Shown: one piece after another, positions 42,163 through 50,073 of the stretch | Layout: each line of letters begins with the position of its first letter | How positions within the stretch are numbered: the stretch's first letter is position 1 | Assembly (NCBI GenBank): GCA_964476625.1 | Contig: CAYZBJ010000002.1 | Coordinates: forward strand, 62,001-126,000 | DNA length: 64,000 bases | DNA from: JAMLIN01 sp964476625 | GTDB lineage: Bacteria > Pseudomonadota > Gammaproteobacteria > Burkholderiales > Burkholderiaceae_E | Direction: 5' to 3' | Program-made: the position numbers and the translations under genes | Notes under the pieces: generated by a model | The model's input: the letters and a program-made list of their open reading frames with translations, nothing else | What the model was told of the DNA's origin: nothing | Database searches by the model: none

Positions 42163-42526
42163 GGAGCCGGCGGGAATCGAACCCGCGTCCGCAAGTCCTC
42201 TACGACCAGTTCTACATGCTTAGTCGATTGTTTTAGTTCTCGTTGCAGGATTGGCCAACCGACAAGCCGGCCTGCAACCAGTCACCTTGGTTTTAGCGCT
42301 TTGGCCAAGTGACCCGGCCTGACGCGATCCGATGTGTTTGACGCTGCTGGTAGGTTTAACCCCACCCCGGCCCATCGGCAGACCGGTGCAGCGGCTTAGG
42401 CCTTAAGCGGCCAGAGCGAAACGCTCGTCGTTGGCGTTTATTGGTTTGCCAAAGGATTTACGAGGACTTGGCGCCTCGGCATGCCCTGTGCCGCTTCGTT
42501 ACCCACGTCGAAGCCAGGTCGGCCCC
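42159..42526 (-). ncRNA. ssrA: Transfer-messenger RNA (tmRNA)
   Basis: About 368 nt. The 5' end GGGGCCGACCUGGCUUCGACG and the 3' end with the T-arm GGUUCGAUUCCCGCC and CGGCUCCACCA form a tRNA-like domain: GGGGCCG pairs with CGGCUCC over seven positions including one G-U. The resume reading frame at 42435-42403 (minus) is GCC AAC GAC GAG CGT TTC GCT CTG GCC GCT TAA, giving tag ANDERFALAA, a betaproteobacterial form ending in the degron ALAA. It rescues stalled ribosomes with SmpB. The 3' CCA is encoded. Confidence 0.97.
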
Positions 42527-42554
42527 ATGGTCGTGTGTTCGTTGCTGCCAAGGT

Positions 42555-42605
42555 GCGCGGGCTTCCCGCGCATGACGTAATTATAGGCGCTCGGGCCGTT
42601 TTCAA
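42555..42605 (-). promoter_or_regulatory. ssrA promoter region and 5' leader hairpin
   Basis: On the minus strand a perfect -10 TATAAT lies at 42585-42580. A TTGAAA at 42605-42600 is only 14 nt upstream of it, short for a -35, so the -35 may be imperfect. Between promoter and tmRNA, GCGCGGG-CTT-CCCGCGC (42555-42571, written on the plus strand) forms a perfect hairpin in the precursor leader. Confidence 0.55.
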
Positions 42606-42667
42606 GGGGGTAGGCTGGCCGGCGGGGGGTTTTCCGCTAGACTCGGGCGCAAATCCCCGGTTGCTGC

Positions 42668-43807
42668 GTGAACGACCCCACTCCGAGTACCGGCCACTGC
42701 CGTCTTTCCTCGGACGGCGAGGGCCCCATCCTTCATCTGTCGGGCCGCTGGCTGCTCGAGGGCCTCGCCGCGCTCGATGACGCCTTGCGGGCGGCGCTCG
42801 GCGCCGCCGGTACGCCGGCCGGCCTGCGCCTGGATGGCCGCGAGCTGGTGGCGCTCGATACCGCGGCGGCCCTGTTGCTGTGGCGCCGGCTCGGGGCCGG
42901 CCAGGGCGCCGAGCTACCGGCGCGCAGCGGCTTCGATCCGCGCTTCGAGCGCATCCTGATGGTGGTGGCCGAGCGGGTTGCGGAGGTCGAGCAGCCGCAT
43001 CCGGACGAGACTGCGTCGATGATCGCCTGGCTCGGCCGGGCGGCTTGCGGCCTGGGCACGATGCTCGCCGGCCATGTCGGCTACCTCGGCCTGGCGCTGG
43101 CGGCGATCGCGGGCAACCTGGTGCACCCGGGGCGGATGCGCTGGCGGGAGTTCTCGGCGCAGCTCTCGCAGACCGGCGTTACCGCGATCCCGGTGATCAT
43201 CCTCGTCACCTTCCTGATCGGCCTGATCATGGCCTACCTGCTCGGCCAGCAGGCGGCGCAGTTCGGCGCGAACATCTTCGTGGTCGACGGGGTGGCGCTG
43301 GGCATGGTGCGCGAGTTCTCGCCGCTGATCGTGGCGGTGATCGTCGCCGGCCGCTCGGGCGCTGCCTTCACCGCGCAACTCGGCACCATGAAGCTGACCG
43401 AGGAGATCGACGCGATCCGCACCCTCGGGCTGTCGGCCGAACAGGTGCTGATCGTGCCGCGGGTGCTCGGGCTGATGGTGGTGCTGCCGCTGCTGGTTTT
43501 CATCGGCAACGTCGCGAGCATGATCGGCGCGATGTTCGTTGCCGACCTCATGCTCGACATCACGCCCAGCACCTTCATCGACCGGCTGCGTGAAAGCCTC
43601 GCCCTCAAGCATGTGGTGATCGGCCTGGCCAAGGCGCCGCTGTTCGCCCTCGTGATCGGCGTGATCGGTTGCGCGATGGGCTTGTCCGTCAGCCGGGACA
43701 CCCGCTCGATCGGGATCAACACCACGTCGACGGTGGTCCAGAGCATCGTGGCGGTGATCCTGATCGACGCGGTCCTCGCGGTGCTGCTGCAGGAGATCGG
43801 CCTGTGA
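42668..43807 (+). CDS. mlaE: MlaE family lipid ABC transporter permease with N-terminal STAS domain
   Basis: 379 aa from GTG 42668. The first about 95 residues are a STAS-like domain (ILHLSGRWLLEGLAALDDALRAAL, then LDGRELVALDTAAALLLWRRL), equivalent to MlaB, fused to a MlaE permease with about five to six membrane segments. MlaE landmarks: QTGVTAIPVIILVTFLIGLIMAY, VREFSPLIVAVIVAGRSGAAFTAQLGTMK and EEIDAIRTLGL. Moves phospholipids between membranes together with MlaF and MlaD encoded next. Its stop overlaps the mlaF GTG. Confidence 0.93.
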   Translation: MNDPTPSTGHCRLSSDGEGPILHLSGRWLLEGLAALDDALRAALGAAGTPAGLRLDGRELVALDTAAALLLWRRLGAGQGAELPARSGFDPRFERILMVVAERVAEVEQPHPDETASMIAWLGRAACGLGTMLAGHVGYLGLALAAIAGNLVHPGRMRWREFSAQLSQTGVTAIPVIILVTFLIGLIMAYLLGQQAAQFGANIFVVDGVALGMVREFSPLIVAVIVAGRSGAAFTAQLGTMKLTEEIDAIRTLGLSAEQVLIVPRVLGLMVVLPLLVFIGNVASMIGAMFVADLMLDITPSTFIDRLRESLALKHVVIGLAKAPLFALVIGVIGCAMGLSVSRDTRSIGINTTSTVVQSIVAVILIDAVLAVLLQEIGL

Positions 43808-44607
43808 GCAAGCCGCTGGTGGGCGCGCAGACTGCCGCAACGATGGCCGAGCCCGTGATCGAGCTCGCCGGCATCGAGACCCGGCTCGGCGGCCGACAGA
43901 TTCATGCCGGCGTCGATTTCACGATTCGCCGCGGCGAGCTGGTGGCGCTGATCGGCGGCAGCGGTTCGGGCAAGTCGGTGTTGCTGCGCGAGACGATCGG
44001 CCTGCTGCGCCCGAGCGCCGGGACGGTCCGGCTGTTCGGCACCGATGTCTGGTCCGCCGCGCCGGCCGAGCTCGATGCCGTGCGCCGACGCTTCGGCATG
44101 ATGTTCCAGGAAGGCGCGCTGTTCTCGTCGCTCTCCGTCGCCGACAATGTCGCGACGCCGCTGCGCGAGCACACCGACACGCCGGCCGGGCAGCTCGATG
44201 CGCTGGTCGACCTGCGCCTGTCGCTCGCCGGCTTCCCGATCGATTCGCGCGGCAAGCTGCCCAGCGAGCTCTCGGGCGGCATGAAGAAGCGCGCGGCGAT
44301 CGCGCGGGCGCTCGCGCTCGAACCCGAGATCCTGTTCCTCGACGAGCCGACCTCGGGGCTCGATCCGATCACCGCGCGCGCCTTCGACGAGCTGATGCGC
44401 TTCCTGTGCCACAACCTCGGCATCACGGTGCTGATGATCACCCACGACCTCGATACCCTGTTCGGCATTACCGAGAGGCTGATCGTCCTTGGCGAAGGCA
44501 AGCTCATCGCCGACGGTACACTCGAGGAAGTGCGACGGGTCGACCACCCGTGGATCCGCGACTACTTCAGTACGCGCTCGCCCGACGGCGACCGCCACGC
44601 AGGCTAG
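43804..44607 (+). CDS. mlaF: Lipid ABC transporter ATPase (MlaF)
   Basis: 267 aa from GTG 43804 (GTGA overlap with mlaE); an ATG at 43843 is an alternative. Walker A GGSGSGKSVLL, Q-loop MMFQEGALFSSLSVADN, signature LSGGMKKRAAIARAL, Walker B ILFLDEPTSGLDP and H-switch MITHDLDTLFG are intact, in the MlaF/Ttg2A style (GALFSSLSV). Powers the MlaE permease. Confidence 0.94.
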   Translation: MSKPLVGAQTAATMAEPVIELAGIETRLGGRQIHAGVDFTIRRGELVALIGGSGSGKSVLLRETIGLLRPSAGTVRLFGTDVWSAAPAELDAVRRRFGMMFQEGALFSSLSVADNVATPLREHTDTPAGQLDALVDLRLSLAGFPIDSRGKLPSELSGGMKKRAAIARALALEPEILFLDEPTSGLDPITARAFDELMRFLCHNLGITVLMITHDLDTLFGITERLIVLGEGKLIADGTLEEVRRVDHPWIRDYFSTRSPDGDRHAG

Positions 44608-44610
44608 CCC

Positions 44611-45600
44611 ATGGAACCCGAATCCCGACACACCCTGATCGGCGCGGTCATCGTTGCGCTGGTGCTCGCCCTCGGCTTCGCCGTCCTCTGGCTCTCTCAT
44701 ACCGGGGTGGCGTCCGATTTCCAGAACTACACGATCAAGTTCGAGCGCCAGTCGCTCGAGGGCCTGCAGGTCGGTGGCGACGTGAACATGCGCGGCATCA
44801 AGGTGGGTCGGGTCGAGGCCTTCACCATCGAGCGCGAGAACATCAATGTCGTCCACGTCACGGTGCGGGTGGCGCGGGCGACGCCGGTGAGCCAGAACAC
44901 CAGCGCGATCGTCGCCCGCAACCTGCTCACCGGGATTGCCCGCATCAACCTCGAGACGCCCGGGGTGCCGGGCCCGCCGCTCACCGAGGTCGAGCCGGGC
45001 GAAGCCTATCCGGTGATCGCCGAGGGCACGTCCGACCTCGACCAGATCGCGGAGTCGGCCAACCGCCTCGTCATCACCGCCGAATCCGCGCTGGCGAACC
45101 TGAACAGCATGCTCACCCCCGCCAACCGCCAGGCCTTCTCCGACACCATGCTTGCGCTGCGCGACCTCTCGACCGGGATGGTCGCCAGGCTGGGGCAGGT
45201 CGATGCGATGGTCGGTTCGCTCGACGCCACCTTGCAGGAGCTCGAGCGCACCGGCCGCAGGATCGGGTCGGCGGCCGATGCGTTCACCGCTCAGGTCGGG
45301 CCGCTCACCGGCGATGCGCGCATGGTGCTGAACGAAGGCGGTCGCACCCTGGTCGAGTTGCGCAAGGCAGCCGACGAGGCGAAGACGGCCATCGCGGATT
45401 TCGGTGCAACCACTCGCGACATCGGCGAGACGACCCGGCAACTGTCGGCCGACGGGCTGGCCGAGCTCGCACTGACCGCGCGCGACATGCGGGCTGCCGC
45501 GGCCATGCTCTCGCGTACCGCCGAACGGCTCGGCGATCCCCGTGGCGCGGTCCTCGGGCCCGGACCCCGCCAGCTCGGCCCAGGGGAGAAATCACAATGA
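44611..45600 (+). CDS. mlaD: MCE domain lipid-binding protein (MlaD family)
   Basis: 329 aa. One N-terminal membrane helix (LIGAVIVALVLALGFAVLWL) is followed by an MCE domain (YTIKFERQSLEGLQVGGDVNMRGIKVGRVEAF and on to LLTGIARINLETP), then a long helical, Ala/Thr/Glu-rich C-terminal region (about 145-300). This is longer than E. coli MlaD (183 aa) and closer to PqiB/YebT- or Mce-like tails. Forms a periplasmic hexameric lipid channel on MlaEF (family knowledge). Confidence 0.92.
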   Translation: MEPESRHTLIGAVIVALVLALGFAVLWLSHTGVASDFQNYTIKFERQSLEGLQVGGDVNMRGIKVGRVEAFTIERENINVVHVTVRVARATPVSQNTSAIVARNLLTGIARINLETPGVPGPPLTEVEPGEAYPVIAEGTSDLDQIAESANRLVITAESALANLNSMLTPANRQAFSDTMLALRDLSTGMVARLGQVDAMVGSLDATLQELERTGRRIGSAADAFTAQVGPLTGDARMVLNEGGRTLVELRKAADEAKTAIADFGATTRDIGETTRQLSADGLAELALTARDMRAAAAMLSRTAERLGDPRGAVLGPGPRQLGPGEKSQ

Positions 45601-46220
45601 AGCGGGTCGCGAAGCGAATCGCCAGGGCGATCGCAGGCGTCGCCGTTGCCAGCCTGTTGGCCGGCTGCATCTCGATCGGCCCGGGCGATCCGACGCCGCT
45701 CGTCTGGTACGAGCTGGCGCCACCGTTGCCGCCCGAAACGGCGGCGCAGGCCGATCCGCGTGGCCTCTGGATCGACGTATTGCCCGGGTCCTCGTTCTAC
45801 GAGGCGGTCTCGATCGCGTACTCGCGGGCGCCGGCCGAGCGGGCCTACTACCAGTTCGCGAGCTGGACCGAGCCGGTGGCGGAGCGCCTCGCGCGCATCG
45901 TCGAGCGCGACCTGCGCGCGCGCAAGCTGTTCGCGGAAGTGGGCGTGATCGGCGGCGGATCGAAGGCCCGGTTGTACCTGCGCATCGTGGTGCGGGATTT
46001 CTACCATGATGTCGCCGTCGAGCCGGGCGTGGCCCGGGTGGCTTTCTCGGCCGAGCTGATCGATCCCGCAACGCGCCGCAATCTCGGGCGCCACGATTTC
46101 AGCCAGGCGGCGCCGGTCGGTCGGGCCGATGCGGCGGGCGCGGTCGCGGCGTTCGACATCGCGGTAGCCAGCGCGCTCGACGAACTTGCCGGCTGGCTTG
46201 CGCAGACCGCCGCGCACTGA
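45597..46220 (+). CDS. ABC-type transport auxiliary lipoprotein (PqiC-like)
   Basis: 207 aa outer-membrane lipoprotein. A signal peptide with lipobox (VASLLAGC) is followed by the ABC_trans_aux domain (VWYELAPPLPPE, then WIDVLPGSSFYEAVSIAYSRAPAERAYYQFASWTEPVAERLARIVERDL). The ATG overlaps the mlaD stop (ATGA). Likely the outer-membrane partner of the lipid transporter, in the role of PqiC. Confidence 0.9.
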   Translation: MKRVAKRIARAIAGVAVASLLAGCISIGPGDPTPLVWYELAPPLPPETAAQADPRGLWIDVLPGSSFYEAVSIAYSRAPAERAYYQFASWTEPVAERLARIVERDLRARKLFAEVGVIGGGSKARLYLRIVVRDFYHDVAVEPGVARVAFSAELIDPATRRNLGRHDFSQAAPVGRADAAGAVAAFDIAVASALDELAGWLAQTAAH

Positions 46221-46253
46221 AAAACACCCGCGGGGCCTACATGCGGGGCCGTA

Positions 46254-46925
46254 TCAGCCGATGAGGCGCAGCAGCTCGGGCACCGATTCAACCAGGTGGT
46301 CGGCGCCCCATTGCGCCGGCGGTGGTCCGGCGTCGCAATAGCCATAGGCGGCGGCGATCGTGCGCATGCCGGCCGCGCGCCCCGCGATCACGTCGCGATG
46401 GTCGTCGCCCACATAGATGCAATCGGCCGGCGCGATGCCGATCAGGCTCGCGCCGAGCAGCAGGGGCGCCGGATGGGGCTTGCGCATCGGGGTGGTATCG
46501 CCGCCGACGGCGCAACCGCAGCGCGAGGCGAGCCCCAGCCCGGCGATGATCGGGCGCACGTAGCGTTCGACCTTGTTGCTGACCACGCCCCAGCGCATGC
46601 CGGCGCCCTCGATGGCGTCGAGCACTTCGGCCATGCCGTCGAACAGGCGGGTGTGCACCAGCATCGCCGCCTCGTAGTTGGCGAGGAATTCATCGCGCAG
46701 GGGAGGGAATCCGGGTTCATCCGGGCCGACGCCGAAGCCCTTGCCCACCAGGCCGCGCGCGCCCGCCGATGCATGGCCGCGCAACTCGGCCACCGGCATC
46801 GGCGCCTGGCCGCGCGCAATGCGCATGGTGTTGATTGCAGCGGCGAGGTCGGCCGCGGTATCGGCCAGGGTGCCGTCGAGATCGAAAAGCACTGCCCGCG
46901 GCTTGTGCCCCGAATTGCCAGCCAT
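46254..46925 (-). CDS. gph: Phosphoglycolate phosphatase (HAD superfamily)
   Basis: 223 aa. HAD motif I VLFDLDGTLADT, motif II VVSNK, the Lys in MRKPHPAPLLLGA and motif III CIYVGDDHRDVIAGRAAGM are present. It hydrolyses 2-phosphoglycolate, which arises in DNA-repair end processing. The gene lies 23 nt after ubiG on the same strand, an arrangement common in Beta- and Gammaproteobacteria. Confidence 0.93.
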   Translation of the reverse strand: MAGNSGHKPRAVLFDLDGTLADTAADLAAAINTMRIARGQAPMPVAELRGHASAGARGLVGKGFGVGPDEPGFPPLRDEFLANYEAAMLVHTRLFDGMAEVLDAIEGAGMRWGVVSNKVERYVRPIIAGLGLASRCGCAVGGDTTPMRKPHPAPLLLGASLIGIAPADCIYVGDDHRDVIAGRAAGMRTIAAAYGYCDAGPPPAQWGADHLVESVPELLRLIG

Positions 46926-46948
46926 GTCGTCCTTGCCTCGGAAGTTCT

Positions 46949-47692
46949 TCAGTCGAGCGGGCGGCGAAACGCCATCATGTAGTTCACCGACGCATCATCG
47001 GGCGCGAGGCGGTAGGTCTTCGTCAGCGGGTTGTAGCCGAGCCCGCAGGTCTCGATCGGTTCGAGCCGATGGCGACGCGCCGCTGCCGCGATCTCCGAGG
47101 GCTTGAGGAAGCGGTCGAACTGGTGGGTTCCACGCGGCAGCAGGCGCAGCAGGTACTCGGCGCCGACGATTGCGTGCAGGAAGGCCTTCGGATTGCGATT
47201 GATGGTCGACAGGAAGACATGGCCGCCGGGTCGTACGAGCGTCGCGCAGGCGCCGATCACCGAAGCGGGGTCGGGCACATGCTCGAGCATTTCCATGCAG
47301 GTGACGCTGTCGAACTGCGCTGGCGCCTGTTCGGCCAGGGTTTCGACCGCGATGCAGCGGTAGTCGACGTCGACCCCGCTCTCGAGCTTGTGCAGTTCGG
47401 CGACCTGCAGCGAGGCCTGCGCGAGGTCGATGCCGGTGACCTTCGCGCCGAGCCGTGCCATCGCTTCGGCGAGGATGCCGCCGCCGCAGCCGACATCGAG
47501 CACCCGCTGGCCGGCGAGCGGTGCGATCCGGTCGATCCAGCCCAGGCGCAGCGGATTGATCCGGTGCAGCGGGGCGAACTCCGAGTCCGGGTCCCACCAG
47601 TTGGCGGCGATCGCCTGGAACTTCTCGAGCTCGGCTGCATCGACGTTGGCCACGCCGGTCGCGCCCGGCGGGGTGCGCACGATTTCGCTCAT
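46949..47692 (-). CDS. ubiG: Ubiquinone biosynthesis O-methyltransferase UbiG
   Basis: 247 aa. Typical UbiG landmarks: ELEKFQAIAANWWDPDSEFAPLHRINPLRLGWI, motif I RVLDVGCGGGILAEAMARLGAKVTGID, VTCMEMLEHVPDPASV and FLSTINRNPKAFLHAIVGAEYLLRLLPRGTHQFDRFLKPSE. Performs both O-methylations of ubiquinone synthesis. Start at 47692 (MSEIVRTPPG); the open frame extends 24 codons further without family similarity. Confidence 0.95.
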   Translation of the reverse strand: MSEIVRTPPGATGVANVDAAELEKFQAIAANWWDPDSEFAPLHRINPLRLGWIDRIAPLAGQRVLDVGCGGGILAEAMARLGAKVTGIDLAQASLQVAELHKLESGVDVDYRCIAVETLAEQAPAQFDSVTCMEMLEHVPDPASVIGACATLVRPGGHVFLSTINRNPKAFLHAIVGAEYLLRLLPRGTHQFDRFLKPSEIAAAARRHRLEPIETCGLGYNPLTKTYRLAPDDASVNYMMAFRRPLD

Positions 47693-47820
47693 TCGAATCC
47701 TCGGTTCGGGCACCGGCAAGACGCGCCGATGGCCATCGATCCATTCTAGGCCAGGCCGGCACAAAGAATGCCCCGCGCGTGGCTCGGCGGGGTCGGCCGC
47801 CCAACGGGCGCGGCTCGGCG

Positions 47821-47847
47821 AAAAAAAAGCCCCGCCGGAGCGGGGCT
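47821..47847 (-). terminator. Rho-independent terminator of the ompA-like gene
   Basis: On the minus strand a perfect 8-bp stem (AGCCCCGC pairing with GCGGGGCT), loop of four, is followed by eight T. It lies 40 nt past the ompA stop and separates it from ubiG. Confidence 0.92.
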
Positions 47848-47886
47848 TCGTGCTGCACGGGCCGCAGCCCGTGTCGCAATGCGCTA

Positions 47887-48537
47887 TTAACGCGTGCGGG
47901 TACCGACAACCTCGATTTCCACGCGGCGGTTCTTGGCGCGGCCATCACGCGTCTGGTTCGACGCGACTGGCTGGCTTTCCCCTTTGCCTTCGGTGTAGAT
48001 CCGATTGGCTTCGATCCCCTGGCTGACCAGGTGGCTCTTGACCGCTTCGGCACGACGAACCGACAGACGCTGGTTGTAGTCGGCGGCACCGATGCTGTCG
48101 GTGTGACCGACCGCGATGACGACTTCCAGGGCCATGTCACGGATCTTCGAGACCAGGTCGTCGAGGCGTGCCTTGCCTTCGGGCTTGAGCGCGCTCTTGT
48201 CGAAGTCGAAGAACGCGTCAGCGGCGAAGGTGACCTTCTCGGCTTGCGGTGCGGGCAGCGGAGCCGGGGCCGGAGCCGGGGCAGGAGCCGGCGGGGGCGG
48301 CGGCGGCGGGGCCGGTTTCGGTGCTTCCTTGGGCAGCAGATCGTCGTCGCAACCCTTGATGGCGTCGGCCGGGGTCCAGCCCGAAGTACGCCAGCAGAGG
48401 CCGAACGGATCGACCACGACCTGTTTGTCGGGGCTGACGACATAGCCACCGTTACCCGTCTGCGCAACCGCGGCGGTCGAAGCCGCAGCAAAAACGGCGG
48501 TCGCAATCAGATGAGCCATTTTGACCGGTTTGTTCAT
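47887..48537 (-). CDS. OmpA family outer-membrane / peptidoglycan-binding protein
   Basis: 216 aa. A signal peptide (residues 1-25, ending AAVAQ) precedes a short N-terminal domain with two cysteines (FGLCWRTSGWTPADAIKGCDDD). A proline/alanine-rich linker of about 25 residues comes next (KPAPPPPPPPAPAPAPAPAP). The C-terminal OmpA-like domain (FFDFDKSALKPEGKARLDDLV, VVIAVGHTDSIGAADYNQRLSVRRAEAVKSHLV, NRRVEIEV) binds peptidoglycan. The usual 8-stranded barrel is absent, so this is the small betaproteobacterial OmpA type. Confidence 0.93.
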   Translation of the reverse strand: MNKPVKMAHLIATAVFAAASTAAVAQTGNGGYVVSPDKQVVVDPFGLCWRTSGWTPADAIKGCDDDLLPKEAPKPAPPPPPPPAPAPAPAPAPLPAPQAEKVTFAADAFFDFDKSALKPEGKARLDDLVSKIRDMALEVVIAVGHTDSIGAADYNQRLSVRRAEAVKSHLVSQGIEANRIYTEGKGESQPVASNQTRDGRAKNRRVEIEVVGTRTR

Positions 48538-48603
48538 GTTTCTCCTCGCTAGGAACGGAACGATTCTGGGTTAGAAATCCATATCGCCGGCACGCGCCGC
48601 GCC

Positions 48604-49953
48604 TCAGGATGCAGCAGTACCCGACAGAATCCTACTGATTCGATTCTGCCACACCCCGATCCGACCAACTACGTCGGAGAGGGCCGTCCTGCCGTTCGTA
48701 TCGGCTAGTTGTCGTTTGCGAACAACATGGCGTCCGGCGATCCAGACTTCGGCAACATGCTCCCGTCCGGCGGTATAGATCAAGTGAGAAATCGGGTCGA
48801 AAACGGGACGGCATTCTGGCGCATGCAAATCCATGGCCACCAGATCGGCCTGTTTTCCGGCTCGAATCGAGCCGATTCTGTCCTCCATCCCCAGTGCACG
48901 CGCGCCGCCCAGCGTCATTGCCTCGAGAACGGCGCGCGCCGGAAAGACCTCGGCGCGGCCGCTCGCGCCTTTCGCCAACATCGCTGCAGTGTGTGCTTCC
49001 TGCAACACATCGAGCCGGTTGTTGCTCGCCGCGCCATCGGTGCCGAGCCCGATGTTGACCCCGGCATCGAGCAATTCGGCGATCGGTGCGATGCCGCTGG
49101 CGAGTTTCAGGTTCGAATGCGGGCAATGCGCGACGCTCGCCGAATGGGTGGCGAGGAGCGCGATGTCGGCCTGGTCGAGATGGACGGCATGCACCGCGAT
49201 CAGGTCCGGCCCGAGCAGGCCGAGCCGGCGCAGTCGTTCGAGCGGGCGGCAGCCGTGGCGCTCGATGCCCTGGGCGACTTCCTGCGCGGTCTCGTGCACA
49301 TGGATGTGGATCGGCAGGCCGAGCTCGCGTGACAGGGTCGCGATCCGCCCCAGCGCTTCGTCGCCGACCGTATAGGGCGCGTGCGGCGCCAGGGTGAAGC
49401 CAACCAGCGGATCATCGAGCCAGCGATCGCGCATCGCGAGGCCCTTGGCGAGGTAGTCGTCCGGGCCGGTGCCGTAGGGGCCGGGAAAGTCGATCACGAC
49501 GATGCCGGCGCTTGCCCGCATGCCGAGCGCGCGGGCCGCGGCGAGCATCGACTCGGGGAAGAAGTACATGTCGTTGACGCAGGTGACGCCGCCCAGCAGG
49601 AGCTCGTGGCAGGCGAGCAGGGCGCCGTCGTGGACGAACTCGGGAGACACCAGGCCGCCTTCGACCGGCCAGATGCGCTCCCCGAGCCAGCGCTCGAGCG
49701 GCAGGTCGTCGCCGGCCCCGCGCAGCAGCGACATCGCCGCGTGGCAGTGGAGGTTGACGAAGCCCGGGCAGAGCAGATGGCCGGGCAGGTCGATGAAGTC
49801 GGCGCCCGGATAAGCGGCGCGCGCCTGCCCGACCGGCTCGATCGCCACGATCCGATCGGCCCGCACGACGACCGCCATGCCGGTTTCGACATCGAAGCCG
49901 GGTTCGACCCGGGCGAGCCAGGTGGGGGCGATGACTGCGGTTTCGGTGGACAT
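48604..49953 (-). CDS. mtaD: Amidohydrolase, 5-methylthioadenosine / S-adenosylhomocysteine deaminase type
   Basis: 449 aa metal-dependent deaminase. Metal ligands are visible in VNLHCHAAMSLLRG (HxH), IHIHVHETAQEV and the late aspartate GLGTDGAASNN. The context ERWLGERIWPVEGG and LAPHAPYTV is typical of MtaD/SAH deaminases and related TRZ/ATZ hydrolases. Deaminates SAH, MTA or adenosine to inosine forms. Transcribed away from gyrA, towards ompA. Confidence 0.88.
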   Translation of the reverse strand: MSTETAVIAPTWLARVEPGFDVETGMAVVVRADRIVAIEPVGQARAAYPGADFIDLPGHLLCPGFVNLHCHAAMSLLRGAGDDLPLERWLGERIWPVEGGLVSPEFVHDGALLACHELLLGGVTCVNDMYFFPESMLAAARALGMRASAGIVVIDFPGPYGTGPDDYLAKGLAMRDRWLDDPLVGFTLAPHAPYTVGDEALGRIATLSRELGLPIHIHVHETAQEVAQGIERHGCRPLERLRRLGLLGPDLIAVHAVHLDQADIALLATHSASVAHCPHSNLKLASGIAPIAELLDAGVNIGLGTDGAASNNRLDVLQEAHTAAMLAKGASGRAEVFPARAVLEAMTLGGARALGMEDRIGSIRAGKQADLVAMDLHAPECRPVFDPISHLIYTAGREHVAEVWIAGRHVVRKRQLADTNGRTALSDVVGRIGVWQNRISRILSGTAAS

Positions 49954-50073
49954 CGGATGCGCGTCTGCGCCCCTCCGGGGTGATCGGCGTCAAATGATAG
50001 AATTCAAAGGTTTAGCTGCTCAAGCGTCATCGAGCTTTCTCCCTCATCTTTTTCCTGCCCACGAGCCCCGCCG

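Noticed and set aside
41834..42223. Open frames encoding strings such as RGIEPPSG and MVEPAGIEPAS
   Set aside because: These are known false translations of tRNA-like and hairpin DNA around ssrA, not proteins.
42159..42240. A separate tRNA gene at the right of the palindrome region
   Set aside because: The T-arm and CCA belong to the 3' part of tmRNA; its matching 5' part lies 290 nt away with the tag frame between.
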